52,765 nt of DNA, taken from Emmonsiellopsis sp. PD_33 (taxonomy: Eukaryota; Ascomycota; Eurotiomycetes; Onygenales; Ajellomycetaceae). Made by a program: the position numbers and the translations under genes. The stretch covers positions 1 through 52,765 of the forward strand of contig JANTQF010000242.1 of NCBI GenBank assembly GCA_032988165.1. The letters are read 5' to 3'. The notes under the pieces are model-generated. The model was given only the letters and a program-made list of their open reading frames with translations. It had not been told where the DNA came from and did no database searches. Below, piece by piece: positions 11,811 through 23,512 of this stretch. Numbering within the stretch: position 1 is the stretch's first letter; every line of letters starts with the position of its first letter.

Positions 11811-12873
11811 TTATAGCTTTCCCCAGCGTCCCGATTGCACCACGCGCAAGAATCCTTCCTCCGCTTCCAGTGGATTGCCTAGCGAATTGCCCGCCCTGCC
11901 CATTGGACCGGGGTCATTGAATGCCTTCACGTCCCTTACAGTTTTCGAAACCTCCAAGATTGTGCCGCCCTGAATCGGAATCATTTCACCGGCTGCCTTC
12001 GACTCGCCAAGCATGGCTCCATTCACCTGGTCCTTTTCAATCAACGCAAGCATCACTTCAGCCACTTCCTCCGGAGTAACCCACACATCCTTGCTTTCGT
12101 CAATGATCCGTAGTTTGTCCGGATGCTCCGTCCAAAGAGGTGTTTTGATAAACCCAGGTGCAACTGCCGTCACACGAATGCCAATTGAGTCGAGTTTGGC
12201 CAGGGATCGTACAAAGCCACTAATTGCATGTTTTGTTGCCACATACATCGGGGTAATGAAGCCCGGGTTCTGGCCGGCAATGCTGGAGATATGGATGATC
12301 GACTTGGGAGACTTGGAGTTTGCGAAGCGTGAAATGGCGAGTTGGGTAGTTCGAATGGGATGCGTTAGGTTGATGTCGAGAATGCCGTACCTTGAACCGA
12401 GCCGCAGGTCATGACTTTCTGGTGAACCAGGCGGGTACCAGAAATTTGAAAACGGCTGGACTTGCGTGAGCAAGCGGTGTAAAAATGGAGCGGCATACTT
12501 TGCTACGGCGTCATACTCACCGGTTCGTAAACGCCAGCACCAGGACAGACGATATCTATTTCTCCAAATTCCTTTTCCGCCACCTCAAACATTCGCTCTA
12601 GCTGTGCCCAGTCCGTCACATCCGTCTTCAGGAAGACTGCCCTTGGAGATCCGGCGGAGTACCGATCTACTGTCGCCTGCGCCTCAGGGCGGAGGGAGAT
12701 GTCCGCGACAAGGCAGTTACAGCCATTTTGGAGCAGTAGATTGACAAAGCAAAGATTTATCCCTTTGTATCTGCCGTCAGAATACACACCCGGCAATTCT
12801 TGGGGGGGGATTGAAGCTTACCGGAGCCACCGCCCGTTACTATGGCGGTCTTTCCCCTCACGCTCTGAGCCAT
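11811..12873 (-). CDS. Classical short-chain dehydrogenase/reductase
   Basis: Three exons: 12873-12822, 12762-12521 and 12455-11811 (939 nt, 312 residues). Exon 1 encodes KTAIVTGGGSG and runs across a 59-base intron into INLCFVNLLLQNG, forming the Rossmann dinucleotide loop (TGGGSGIN, where most relatives have GIG/GIA). VADIS and KTDVTDW are the acidic strand ends that usually bind the cofactor. The active site is visible as ISSIAG (Ser) and YVATK (Tyr and Lys), and VAPGFIKTP follows. The usual NNAG motif reads PGAG. Overall order resembles fungal 15-hydroxyprostaglandin-dehydrogenase-like SDRs. The enzyme should oxidise or reduce an alcohol/ketone with NAD(P); the substrate cannot be told. 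Intron borders were chosen by frame and motif continuity. Confidence 0.88.
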
Positions 12874-14605
12874 TGTTGGGATCTTGGCGGGCGGTTAGAC
12901 TGGACGCTGGCTCAAAATCAGCCTGCTCGCATCGTCTGTAATTCAGCTATTTCCCATCCACCCAGCCGGATCCCGCCAACCTTATATACAGCAGCGGTGA
13001 CACAGACAGCGCATCGTCGGCAATAGTAGACACACCATCCAGGGCCGTGGAAGGAAGGTCGGCCGAGCAGCTGAGTCACGTGGGGCTCTCGATTGCGGGG
13101 AAGATTCTCAACCGAAATCCTCTCGGCCACCATTGCTCCCTATCCCGAACTCCTTTGCTGTTGGTTTGGGCTCTAGATCGTGTGGCGATATATGGTGGAG
13201 CTTTCACTCCTCATAGCTTGACTTTGTTGGGGTTTCCCCATTGTCAGGACTATTTGAACCAAGCCACTAACCCTTTGTCGATATCCCTCTCCTCAAGCTG
13301 ACTCGGATGGATGCCGGTGTCTCGAGCGGAAGTCCTCACCGCTGTCGCCTCGTCTCAACCGCCGGAGGCATTCTCAAGACCTCAGTTCATCGCTCATCCG
13401 ATTCATTGAGAATGCTCCTAAGCTTAGTGGGCTCCAACCCCTACCTCTCCTCAAGGATGAGGTTGAGGTTGTTAGCGAAAGGTGGTAACGTGTATCGCGA
13501 ATAACTGGCACGGGGGGGGGAAGCCCCCTTCCTTTCTATGCGGGTTGATTTTGCATCCGGGATCTAGACGAAGATAATTCCCCCCTGGGTACTCGTATTG
13601 ACAGAGGTTCTCAAGAATTGGCCACTTGTCATCGGTGATGATATTCTTAAAACTGAGTGCGTCGAGTAGGTTTTCTCCTGCACTGTTCAGATACCCATGG
13701 ATGTGATGGTTCTAATAATATCGGGGATACCGGAACGCTGGCAGCCGGTGCTGCATCGCACTCACTAAATTTCGGAGAACATTTGCATGAATTGTTTAAA
13801 TCAATTTGAACAAATTTCCGATGTTTTATACACTTTTTAGCTGGTGAAACTGCGGAGTATAAAAATTCCGTTTGATTGGGACTGACCACGGAGTCTGGCA
13901 CGAAGGCTAGGTTACCAGGCCGAGACTGCCCAGTGTCCTCCTACCAATGACACTAAAGGTGGACCCTTCAGTTAAACCCGCATGGAAATTAAGCTCGTCT
14001 GGAAGTTTCAGAATATTGTTTGGCATGTCAACTATCCTTCCCGAGTCTCCTTTTTTAATTAACACCCAGCCCGTGTGGTGATGATTCGTGGCATCGGGCC
14101 GAAGCATCCCGAAGTTCATACTCACTCCGAAGTCCGAGATAGATTCACCGGTCTCATCCAAAATTCTCACTAACTACAGCTCACTGGTGGGATGGGTAGC
14201 GGAGGAGTCTCCGATGGACAATGAACATTCCCATCCCTATTCATTAGCCCCCGGAGCCAAGGCTATGTGGACAACGCTTTCTGGAGATCACCATGCGGAC
14301 AAAGTGTGCGGCGGCATTGTGATGATCTCCTTCATTGGACTACATCGGACGGGGAAATTTCATTCTCAGGTCTCGATTTTGCCGATGGTTATCCCGAGAC
14401 ATTGACTTTTCCCCGTTTTGTTCGCGGAAGCCAAGAAGGATGAAACAGACCCGTTGGAGCTGTTTATCGAGTTCAATGTTGGAACAAGTATATATATCGC
14501 GTTAAACCACCCCTTGGGACCTCATTCCAGAGTCTTTCTTTCCCACCGGGCACTCTCTTCCTTACAGTCCTTGTTCAATTGGCTTTGAGCTGGAATCCAT
14601 TCATT
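12874..14605. other. Intergenic, possible decayed coding fragments
   Basis: No intact gene. A minus-strand frame at 13907-14170 (87 residues, with DETGESISDFGVSMNFG) and plus-strand stretches at 14190-14404 and about 14420-14490 (for example DETDPLELFIEFNVGTS) have protein-like composition, but they lie in different frames and match no family I recognise. Around 13647-13900 the sequence becomes AT-rich. The last 150 bases before 14606 should contain the PL11 promoter and 5' leader, with TATATAT at about 14490. Confidence 0.35.
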
Positions 14606-16399
14606 ATGACGGTATTATCTCGGATCTTCGCGGCACTTGCAGCGATCACCATAGCTTTGGCCCTCATGGTACATGCCCAGCGTCCTATGGAGAAGCTCGG
14701 GCGCGGGGTGGTGGCCATCCGCGCCAGTGAAGAAGAAGTGCTGGTCTCGTGGCGACTGTTGGGGCTGGACCCCGAGGGTACTGGCTTTAACATCTACCGA
14801 TCGACTGGCGGCGGCGACCCCGAAAAGCTCAATACGGAGGTTCTATCCGGTGGGACCAACTTTCTCGACAGCAACAACGTCGCAGAAGACTCTGCATACT
14901 TCGTGCGTACTGTTATCGATGGCCAGGAAGGAGAGGAGAGTGGTTCATTTACCCTTCCGGGCGGGAATGCTGTCGAGCCTCTCTTCCGCATCCCCCTTGA
15001 CAACAGTGGCCCTATCCGATTTGCCTGGGTCGGCGATCTGGACGGCGACGGTGAATACGAGTACGTAGTTGACCGGACCAATTCGGTCCAGTCCATTGAG
15101 GCGTATTACCAAAACGGCACCCGTCTGTGGACTGTCGACCTGGGACCGCTCAGCCAGAACCAGAATAACATTGAACCTGGAGCGACGGCAATCTCCCTTG
15201 GTAACTGGGACGGTGTTACTGTATACGACTTCGATAGCGACGGTAGGGCCGAAGTCGCCTTGCGCGTCGCCAATGGCGTCACGTTCGGAGACGGCCAGGT
15301 CTTCCAGCATGATAACGACGACGAACAGTTTATCGGCTTTCTGGATGGCCAAACTGGCGCGTTACGTGCCCAAGCCGAAATACCAACGGACTATATCGAG
15401 CACGGCCCTTTGGCTGGGCGCCTGGGAGTCGGCTACCTGGACGGCACTACACCCCATCTCGTGACTTTCTTCAAGAACCGGCGCGACGACAAGGCATTCA
15501 ACCTTATCTATGCTGCATATACCTTCGACGGCAGCGCAGCTACCCAGGCATGGATGTGGAAACGCGACGATCAACCGTTTGCGGACGGACATAACGGGCG
15601 CATCCTCGACGCGGACGGGGATGGCATCGACGAGGTCCACGAGATTGGCTTCACGCTCAATGGCGATGGCACCCTGAAGTTTTCGTTGGATGGGGACGGC
15701 ATCGTCCACGGCGACCGGTTTTATATTTCCAAAATCGACCCTAACCGAGCCGGCCTTCAGGGTTACGGCATCCAGCAGGACAACCCAAATATGCTTACCG
15801 ATTATTACTACGACGCGAGCACTGGTGAAGTGTTGTGGAAGCACGTAGGCACCGAAGTCGTCGACGTCGGTCGCGGGCTGATCGGTGATATCGACCCGTC
15901 TAGCCCTGGCATGGAGGTCTGGTCATTCGAAGGTATATATGATCCAGTCGACAATGTGGTCCTCACCGACCCTGCCCTGCACCCATGGCCGGCAATGACA
16001 TTGTTCTGGGATGGCGACGAACTTCCCGAGCTCCTGAATGACGGGAAAGTCGAGGAGTGGGACTATCAGAATCCGAGCGACTCTAGCGATTTACCCAGAT
16101 TATTCAGGGCGCAGGACTTTGGCGGCATTACCGCGGCCCAGCACAATCCTGCCTTTATAGGCGACATCCTGGGCGATTGGCGCGAGGAATTCATTGTAAC
16201 GAACGATGGTAGCACTGAGCTGCTTGTTTTCAGTACCAACATCCCGACTGATATCCGCCTGTATACGCTGGCTCATAACCCGCAGTATCGCAATGATATG
16301 ACGCTCAAGGGCTACATGCAGTCCCATAACACCGATTACTTCATTGGACGAGATATGGAGATGCCTCCCCAGCCCAATATTGTGTATGTTGGAGAGTAA
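14606..16399 (+). CDS. Secreted rhamnogalacturonan lyase, polysaccharide lyase family 11
   Basis: One uninterrupted exon of 597 residues. I use the ATG at 14606 (MTVLSRIF), because translation from further upstream would need a TTG start. Residues 1 to about 29 form a signal peptide (long hydrophobic run ending MVHAQ). The mature part begins RPMEKLGRGVVAI, a PL11 hallmark, followed by a fibronectin-like segment (VLVSWRLLG ... FNIYR). The catalytic beta-propeller follows, with repeated calcium-binding DxDGDGxxE loops (LDGDGEYEYVVDR, DADGDGIDEV), then GDWREEFIV and FIGRDM near the end. Family members cleave the alternating rhamnose-galacturonate backbone of pectin by beta-elimination. PL11 is chiefly bacterial (YesW/YesX type), so an intronless fungal copy may descend from transfer; that is inference. 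Confidence 0.92.
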   Translation: MTVLSRIFAALAAITIALALMVHAQRPMEKLGRGVVAIRASEEEVLVSWRLLGLDPEGTGFNIYRSTGGGDPEKLNTEVLSGGTNFLDSNNVAEDSAYFVRTVIDGQEGEESGSFTLPGGNAVEPLFRIPLDNSGPIRFAWVGDLDGDGEYEYVVDRTNSVQSIEAYYQNGTRLWTVDLGPLSQNQNNIEPGATAISLGNWDGVTVYDFDSDGRAEVALRVANGVTFGDGQVFQHDNDDEQFIGFLDGQTGALRAQAEIPTDYIEHGPLAGRLGVGYLDGTTPHLVTFFKNRRDDKAFNLIYAAYTFDGSAATQAWMWKRDDQPFADGHNGRILDADGDGIDEVHEIGFTLNGDGTLKFSLDGDGIVHGDRFYISKIDPNRAGLQGYGIQQDNPNMLTDYYYDASTGEVLWKHVGTEVVDVGRGLIGDIDPSSPGMEVWSFEGIYDPVDNVVLTDPALHPWPAMTLFWDGDELPELLNDGKVEEWDYQNPSDSSDLPRLFRAQDFGGITAAQHNPAFIGDILGDWREEFIVTNDGSTELLVFSTNIPTDIRLYTLAHNPQYRNDMTLKGYMQSHNTDYFIGRDMEMPPQPNIVYVGE

Positions 16400-16776
16400 A
16401 GAAGCTTGCATACTCCTGTGGTGCCCGTCGGTTGGCCCTACATTTCCTTTTATGATCCGCGTTCAGTGTACATAGTAGCCAGTACAGATCATTGAGTAAT
16501 ATCCGCCTTTTCTTGCGTTGCATGTCAATGGCCGCAGAAATTCCTTTTAGAGCAAGCATAAGAAATTCCTAGGACATTGTGATGTTCACACTCAATGAGA
16601 GATGTGAGAGAAAAGGGGTTGAAAGTAGAGACACGTGATTGGCTAGTTAGTGACACCCATCTTACGCTTATTTTTGGTTGCATCATAAACCCAATCTAGA
16701 CTTCCAAGCTGCCACCTCAACCAACCTCAGCCAACACCCGCCTTTCTCGCAAATGATAGCCGCAGACAGCTAAACA
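16400..16776. other. Intergenic between PL11 and EMC1
   Basis: About 380 bases holding the PL11 3' region and the EMC1 promoter and leader. No coding frame is supported. Confidence 0.6.
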
Positions 16777-19700
16777 ATGCGGCTCCAAGCAGCACTCACC
16801 GTGCTGGCCTCTCTCGCCCTGCCGAGCTCCCTGGCAATTTTCGTCGACGAGGCCTACCACATCGACTACCACCATGCCCTGCTCGGCACCCCCCAGGAAC
16901 AAACCACCTTCTTCCATAAACCCAGCACCTCCTCCGCGGCTTCGCTGCTATACACCCTTTCCGAAAAATATGTCCTCGGTGCGGTGAATCCGAAGGATGG
17001 CGCGATTGTTTGGCGGCAGAACTTGGCTAGCTCTGCTGCTGCTGCGGCAGAACCAACGGCTGCGCTGAGGGTGGTTGAGGGGGAAGATACGGTTGTCAGC
17101 GCAATTGGTGGCGAGGTCGCGTCGTGGGGAGCTTTGGATGGGAAATTGGCGTGGAAGGCGCAGTTCCTTGATGGTCCGGTGGCTGATATTGAGATCTTGA
17201 GTCTGGAAGAGAGCGGGACGAAGCGAGTAGCGAAGGATTCTGTCGTTGTTTTTGGAAGCGAGCACGGGGTTGTTAGGCGGTTGGATGGGGCTTCAGGAAC
17301 TGTTAAATGGGAGTATAAGGATGATAGGTATGTTGGCTGTTTTTTGCCTAGGTGGTGTGTTTTGGGTACAAGTCGGGAGCTGACTGTTGTTTTTGTCCAA
17401 GTGATGATATTCCCTTCCAGGTGTCGACATCCCAGACCGCTATTTACTACATTTCCCTACAATCTGCTACGCGCAAAGGGTACAAAATTAGGGTCACTGC
17501 GCTGGATTTGAAGACTGGGCATGTGGCCAAGCAGTACACCCTGAGCTCCGAAGGCGAGGTTTCGTCTCCGGATTCCATCATCTTCGTCGGCTCAAATTCT
17601 GTTTCACCATTGATCGCTTGGACGGATAGCGGATTGAAGACTGTTAAGATTAATGTAATTGGGACAAAACACATCCATTCCATGAACATCGAGAACGAGA
17701 GCGGAGAAGAGGTCGAAAAGGTCCAAATCCACGCACCCAGCGCCCTCAACGCAGAACCTCATTTCCTAGTTCACTATTCGACTGGCTCAAAATCCTGGGC
17801 GGAGGTCTATCACACGGACCTTCAATCATCAGCGATATCCAAGGCCTATCAGCTTCCTCTTATTGGTGAGAAGTCCGTCTTTGCTACCAGCAATAAGGAT
17901 GCCAATGTCTACTTCACCCGGATCACTCCAAGCGAAATAAGTGTTGTCTCGTCTGCTTCGCATGGAATCCTTGGTAGATGGACACCTAGCAAGCCCAGCA
18001 CCGAAGGTGCCCGCCACGCAGTCTCAGAGGTGGTTGCTCGCGGCTCTACTTATGCTGTTCGGTTTGCGCAGGTTTTGGATTCTGGGGACTGGACCCTTGT
18101 TCGGAATGGCGAGGCGGAATGGACCAGAGTAGAGACGCTCACCGAAGCTGTTGCGGCTGGATGGGCTGATGTTAACGGCGGAGAGAAGTTGGCCCATGAA
18201 CTGGAAGTTGAGGGTCATCAGTCTTTGGTTGGGGCTTATATCCACCGTCTCAAGCGACATGCAAAGGACTTGGAACACCTCCCTGCGTGGCTCCAGGAGC
18301 TGCCCGTTCGTGTTCTTACGAGTTTTCTGTCAAGTGAAGGAACAGACTTGGGCCCATTCGGACTGGGGAAGCTCGTCATTGTTGCTACCAAGAAGGGCTA
18401 TGTCCTTGCCCTCGATTACACAAAGAAGGGCTCAGTTGTGTGGAAGATCAAAGCAGTTGAAGGCGATGACTGGAAGGTCAGAGCCATTGATGCACTTCAT
18501 TCTGTCGTAACCGTCTACATCGCGGATGGAAGCTTCCTGAAGTTGAATGCTTCCTCTGGCGAGATTATTGAACGCGGCAATCCGACTGAGCCTCTGGAGT
18601 CTATCGCATTAATCCCCAGCGACGGAACACCAGTTACCGTCCGCGTCCAAGCTGGTGGTGTTCCTGACCTGTCCTCTGGGTCCATTGGCAGCAGCTCATT
18701 CGTCATCACACTCGACAATAACAAAGTTCTTGGATGGAGCACTGCCAATCCTGGATCACCCGTGTGGGAATTTGTGCCTCCACATGGCCAGAAGCTGATC
18801 CATGCCACCTCCCGTCCTTCCCACGACCCCGTTGCATCCATTGGAAAAGTCCTTGGAAATCGATCTGTTCTATACAAATACCTGAACCCAAATCTCGCCC
18901 TCTTAACCACAGTCAGTGATTCGACCGTCACCTTCTATCTTCTTGACGCTGTATCTGGACAAGTACTACACACAATCACACAAGCAGGCGTCGACACGAC
19001 TCAACCCATCTCCTCCGCCATCTCCGAAAACTGGTTCGTCTACTCGCTTTGGGCTGACGTAACCGACACCTCGGACTCGAAGGGCTACCAGCTCGTCATC
19101 TCCGAACTCTACGAGTCGCCTATTCCCAATGATCGCGGACCCCAAGGTGACGCCGCGAATTATTCCAGTATCGATACCTCGTCGGGCACCCCACGACCTC
19201 ACGTAATTTCCCAAGCCTACGTGATCCCCGAAGCCATCTCTACCATGGCCGTCTCCCAAACCCGCCAGGGCATAACAACCAAGCAATTACTCTGCTCCCT
19301 GCCCGCCTCAAATGCCATCGTCGGCATCCCACGACAGGTCCTGGACCCGCGCCGACCTGTTGGCCGTGACCCATCATCCATCGAGGCCGAGGAGGGGCTA
19401 ATGAAATACTCTCCTTTCCTTGACTTTGATGGCAGATGGTACCTGACGCACGCACGGGAGGTGATCGGGATCAAGGAGATTACGTCGAGTCCGACGCTGT
19501 TAGAAAGTACTAGTCTTGTATTTGCATATGGATTGGATGTTTTTGGCACGAGAATCAATCCCAGTCAGGCGTTTGATATTCTGGGTAAAGGTTTTTCGAA
19601 AGTGCAGTTGGCATTGACCGTTGTTGCGCTCGGGGCTGGTGTCGCTATGTTGGCTCCTATTGTGAGTTTTTCTTTTTCTTTCCCGTTGCATTTCCCCTCT

Positions 19701-19826
19701 CTTTCCTTTCCATTACAATACTTCCTGACTCTATAAATTTGTCGCGCTCTTCTACAATGGCTAACACATCACGTCACTCCACAGGCCCGACGGAAACAAG
19801 TCGATATGAAATGGAAATCCTCATAA
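16777..19826 (+). CDS. EMC1: ER membrane protein complex subunit 1
   Basis: Three exons: 16777-17327, 17402-19661 and 19785-19826 (2853 nt, 950 residues, the usual size for fungal EMC1). A signal peptide (MRLQAALTVLASLALPSSLA) precedes the lumenal beta-propeller, where repeated strands such as YVLGAVNPKDGAIVWRQ and GTVKWEY are of the PQQ type. The conserved C-terminal DUF1620 region includes GIPRQVLDPRRP, YSPFLDFDGRWYLTH and SLVFAYGLDVFGTRI. A single transmembrane helix (LALTVVALGAGVAMLAPI) is followed by a basic cytosolic tail (ARRKQVDMKWKSS) encoded by the tiny last exon. EMC1 is the large lumenal subunit of the ER insertase that places tail-anchored and multipass proteins in the membrane. 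Exon joins are supported by phase and family continuity. Confidence 0.95.
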
Positions 19827-20811
19827 ACATTCCCACCCACCATTTTACCCATCCCATAAACTGCCCATGGTGATGCGAAAAAGAAGCGAAAAGTATGTTA
19901 CGTTGTACATTTACCTGGAATATCTAATGCTTTATAAATAACTTATTATATCGAAATGTTTTCATAGTTATAAACGCCGCTAGAGATGTCTTAGCTTTAT
20001 TTAATTGGATTCTTTTTTCCCCTTGTCAACCAACCCCCCCTTTCTATCGATTCTCTCATGAGCAGTGAGGGTCACATACCTGGAGATCTTCCACTTTGCG
20101 GGAGGGCCGGGCGACAAAATCCCAGGCGCTTAAATAACTGTAGCAGTGACAACCCTATATCTCCCCTTTCATTGAAATCCTTGTTCTTTCATCTATGTTC
20201 TAGCGATGTTTTGCCGCTCACCAAAGCAATCAGGGGAGGACGACAACAAACTCATTGCATACCACCTTCCGCCGACTTCAGGTGGTTTCGACTCAGCCGC
20301 CCATGCATTGGATCTCCAGGATACAAAGCGATATCATAGGCTGATACAAGGCTGATCCAAGCCGCTTATTTATCTGCCTGCGACCCCTCCAATCACTCCG
20401 GCTCGCATCATCGTCCAGACAATATACCTAGCACGACTCAAATTAGGACACGTGCGACATGAAGTGCCACAAATAATCTGGAGCACTGGCTCCAGAATGC
20501 GCTACAACTGGCTTCCCGTGCATTAATCCACTTGTTGATGGCCAGCAAGACTGCGAGGCGATCGACCTGTGTCTTCCCCCACTTCATGGTGGCTATTTAT
20601 ATACCACTGTCTTTTTCGCTCTGCAAATCCCAAAAAATCGGTTCTAGAAATACGTTTCTCTTATGCCCCATTCTTCTGAAATTCTCGATTTGGTGAAAAT
20701 ACTTTGTTCCTAGGAGGCGTGCAGGTTAATCGGATCTGGAGTATGTTCTAAGCCACCTAAGTCAGATACCGCACTGCCTACGATAATACTAATCTATCAT
20801 CTTAAGGTAGC
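19827..20811. other. Intergenic, no gene seen
   Basis: Contains the EMC1 3' untranslated region (AT-rich stretch near 19920-19970) and the presumed promoter of the phosphorylase-domain gene. The short open frame at 20058-20339 shows no domain. Confidence 0.55.
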
Positions 20812-23512
20812 ATGGAAATTTCTCCTTTCAGGAACGATGAGTACATTGTGGGATGGATATGTGCACTCCAGGAAGAATTCGAGGTCGCGACGGCTATGTT
20901 AACGGACGAACATGGCCTACCGCAGTTCCAACCCGAGCATGACAATAACGTATATATTTTGGGGGATATTGGGCCACATAAGGTTGCGATGGCGTGCCTC
21001 CCAGCCGGTAGTATGGGTATCGGTGCGGCTGCCGTTGCCGCGAACAATATATACAGGACTTTCAAGTCGCTTCGTTTTAGCGTGTTGGTTGGAATTGGTG
21101 GCGGTGTCCCCAACCCAAAAACCAACAAAGATATCCGCCTTGGCGACGTGGTTGTCAGCGTTCCGAAAGGACCATATGGCGGAGTTGTCCAATATAATTA
21201 TGGCAAAACGACTACCGGAGGTGTTTTCCAAAGGCGTGGCCACTTGAATGCGCCTCCCCCGAAATTATGTTCCTGCGTTACGGCTCTCCAGGCTTTGATT
21301 AGCAGACCAAAAAACCCTAAGCATTATGTACGCGATGCTCTACTAGAACTTGAAAATACGAGCGACGAGTACAAGCCCCCCAAGCACGAGGACCTACTCT
21401 TCGATTGGAATTGCCCACACGTTGACGATTTCCGCTCGGGCAGCGTGTGCGGGAATTGTAATAAAACTGCACTGATCAAAAGAAACGGACGAAAAAGTTC
21501 AGATCCTGTCATCCACCTGGGGACGATTGCCTCTGGGGATATGGTCATTGGAGACAGTGTTGAAAGAGACCACATCGACAGTCAATATGATAACTTGATC
21601 TTGTGTTTTGAGATGGAAGCGGCTGGGCTAATGAACAATTTCCCCTCTCTGGTCATTCGGGGCATCAGTGACTATGCTGATTCTCACAAAAATGATCATT
21701 GGAGGACTCGTGCAATCGCTGCAGCATCTGCTTACACCAAAGCCCTTCTCAATATGATTGTTCGTCCGGATGACATCTCTAATCTACCCCAGTTAACGGA
21801 ATCAATGAGCGCAGGTAAAAATGACCCGTTCATCCAAGGATATCCCGTAAGTTGAATGTCCTTCTAATATTTTGGCACATAGTACAAACCATCGACCAAA
21901 ACGCGAAGCACGTTCAGGAGCGCTTGAAACAAGGATCCACGACCATTCAAAAAGGCAAACCCCCCGATGAGTTCCTCACTTTTTTTACAGGGTTTCTGAC
22001 TATCCATAGATACGAGTCAAAATACCCGGAAAAACATTCGTGATTGGATCACGCTGACTGATTATGACGGCCAACAAAGTGACCACCTTGCATTGCGGCA
22101 TGAGGGGACTGGAGCAGGGTTTCTGAGCCGGCCAGAATATAACGCCTGGTTGGAAGTGGGAAAACAGTTGGCGGGCGTAGGCCTCCGGTCTCCCAATCAG
22201 GCTTAGCACAATTATGTGGAACGACTTTGGTCCTTAATGCTCTTTCTTGTCCAAGAAGCGTGGTTGTATCCGCCCAAGCTATTGAACTGTTTTCCCCTTT
22301 AAAGTCGCGATCGACTGCAGCATCGATGAATGGACTCCATATCGCCGCCTGGTTCGGGTTGACCAAGGCAATGTCGCAACTACTGAAGGACGGCCACTTC
22401 AAGGCGGATTGCCAAGATGGCTATGGGCGGGCACCATTATCATATGCTGCGGAGCAGGGCCAAACCGACGCCATGGGTTTGTTGATTGCCGACTGGGGAG
22501 CCAACACTGAAATTGTAGACGTCAAGCAGAGAATCCGGTATCTTATGCCGCTGGGGTGGGCCATAAGAGTGCTGTGACTCTACTCCTCCACAGGAAATTC
22601 AAAGCAGACTCTGGATTAGCGATAAAAGCAAGACGCTGCTATATGCAGCCAGCGAAGGGCACACGGTCGTCATAAAGTTGCTGGTCGAAAATGGAGCAAA
22701 TCCGGACGCTGCGGATGTTTGGGGGAAAACCCCCATGTTCCACGCAGCCATCAACGGCGCTGCAGCTGCTGTGAAGTTGTTATTAACTACACCTCGGGGC
22801 TAACCCAAACCTAATAGGCTCCATTAAGCGTCGAGGGGACGCAAGCTACACGAGCGGTATGACCCCCCTGGCGGCTACAACCGAGATCGGTCAGGCGGAA
22901 GTGGTCAGGGTGCCTCTTGCAACCAGCCATGTGGATGTCGACACCCAGGACGCAGACGGATTAACGCCGCTCTCGTACGCTGCACTTCATGGGTCCGTCG
23001 AAATCGTAAATCTGTTTCTCAAAACGGGTAGGGTTAACCCAAACTCGAATGACGGCAACGGCCGCACAATGATGTCGTATGCAGTCATTGCTGGACATGA
23101 AGGTGTGGGAAGGCTGTTGCTTGCCACTGGCCAAGTCGATCCCCATTCGAAGGATGCCAGTGGCCGGAAACCACTCGATTACCTCGCTGGTCCACCACGC
23201 ACATTCGATTGTTCGCACGAAAACCCGTCATGGGCGGCCCTGGGAAATGATACTTGTGTAGCTAAATACTTTCTCCACTTCCCAAATGCAATGACGGAGC
23301 GTAGTCATGCTCTGCCACGTGTTGCAGGAACCTGGTCTTATATACGGCAGAGAAAGATAGTCGAGCTACTCCTAAGCTTTCATAAGTCCCCAAAGCTAGA
23401 TTTCAAGGGTGGAGGTGAAGAAGAATATGGTCTGGGGTCGGCATTTTGGGCGAGCAGCGACGAAGCGAGTTTGTCCAGCGATATAGGGTCAAGTCCATTG
23501 GCAGAATTGTAG
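20812..23512 (+). pseudogene. Decayed NLR-like gene: nucleoside-phosphorylase domain plus ankyrin repeats, NACHT lost
   Basis: 20812-21849 encodes a complete PNP_UDP-type N-terminal domain: YIVGWICALQEEFEVATAML, AGSMGIGAAAVAANN, GIGGGVP, LGDVVVS, then FEMEAAGLMNNFP and GISDYADSH. A probable intron follows (GTAAGT at 21850). Linker sequence of the sort found before NACHT domains in fungal NLRs is readable (about 22027-22205: NIRDWITLTDYDGQQSD ... PEYNAWLEV) but ends in a stop with no P-loop. Ankyrin repeats then resume (22326 onward: GLHIAAWFGL, APLSYAAEQG) and pass through three frames (breaks near 22520 and 22600, stop near 22800). The last open piece is 22859-23512 (TPLSYAALHG, MMSYAVIAGHEG). 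Intact relatives act in heterokaryon incompatibility or innate sensing. The N-terminal domain could still be expressed alone. Confidence 0.75.
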
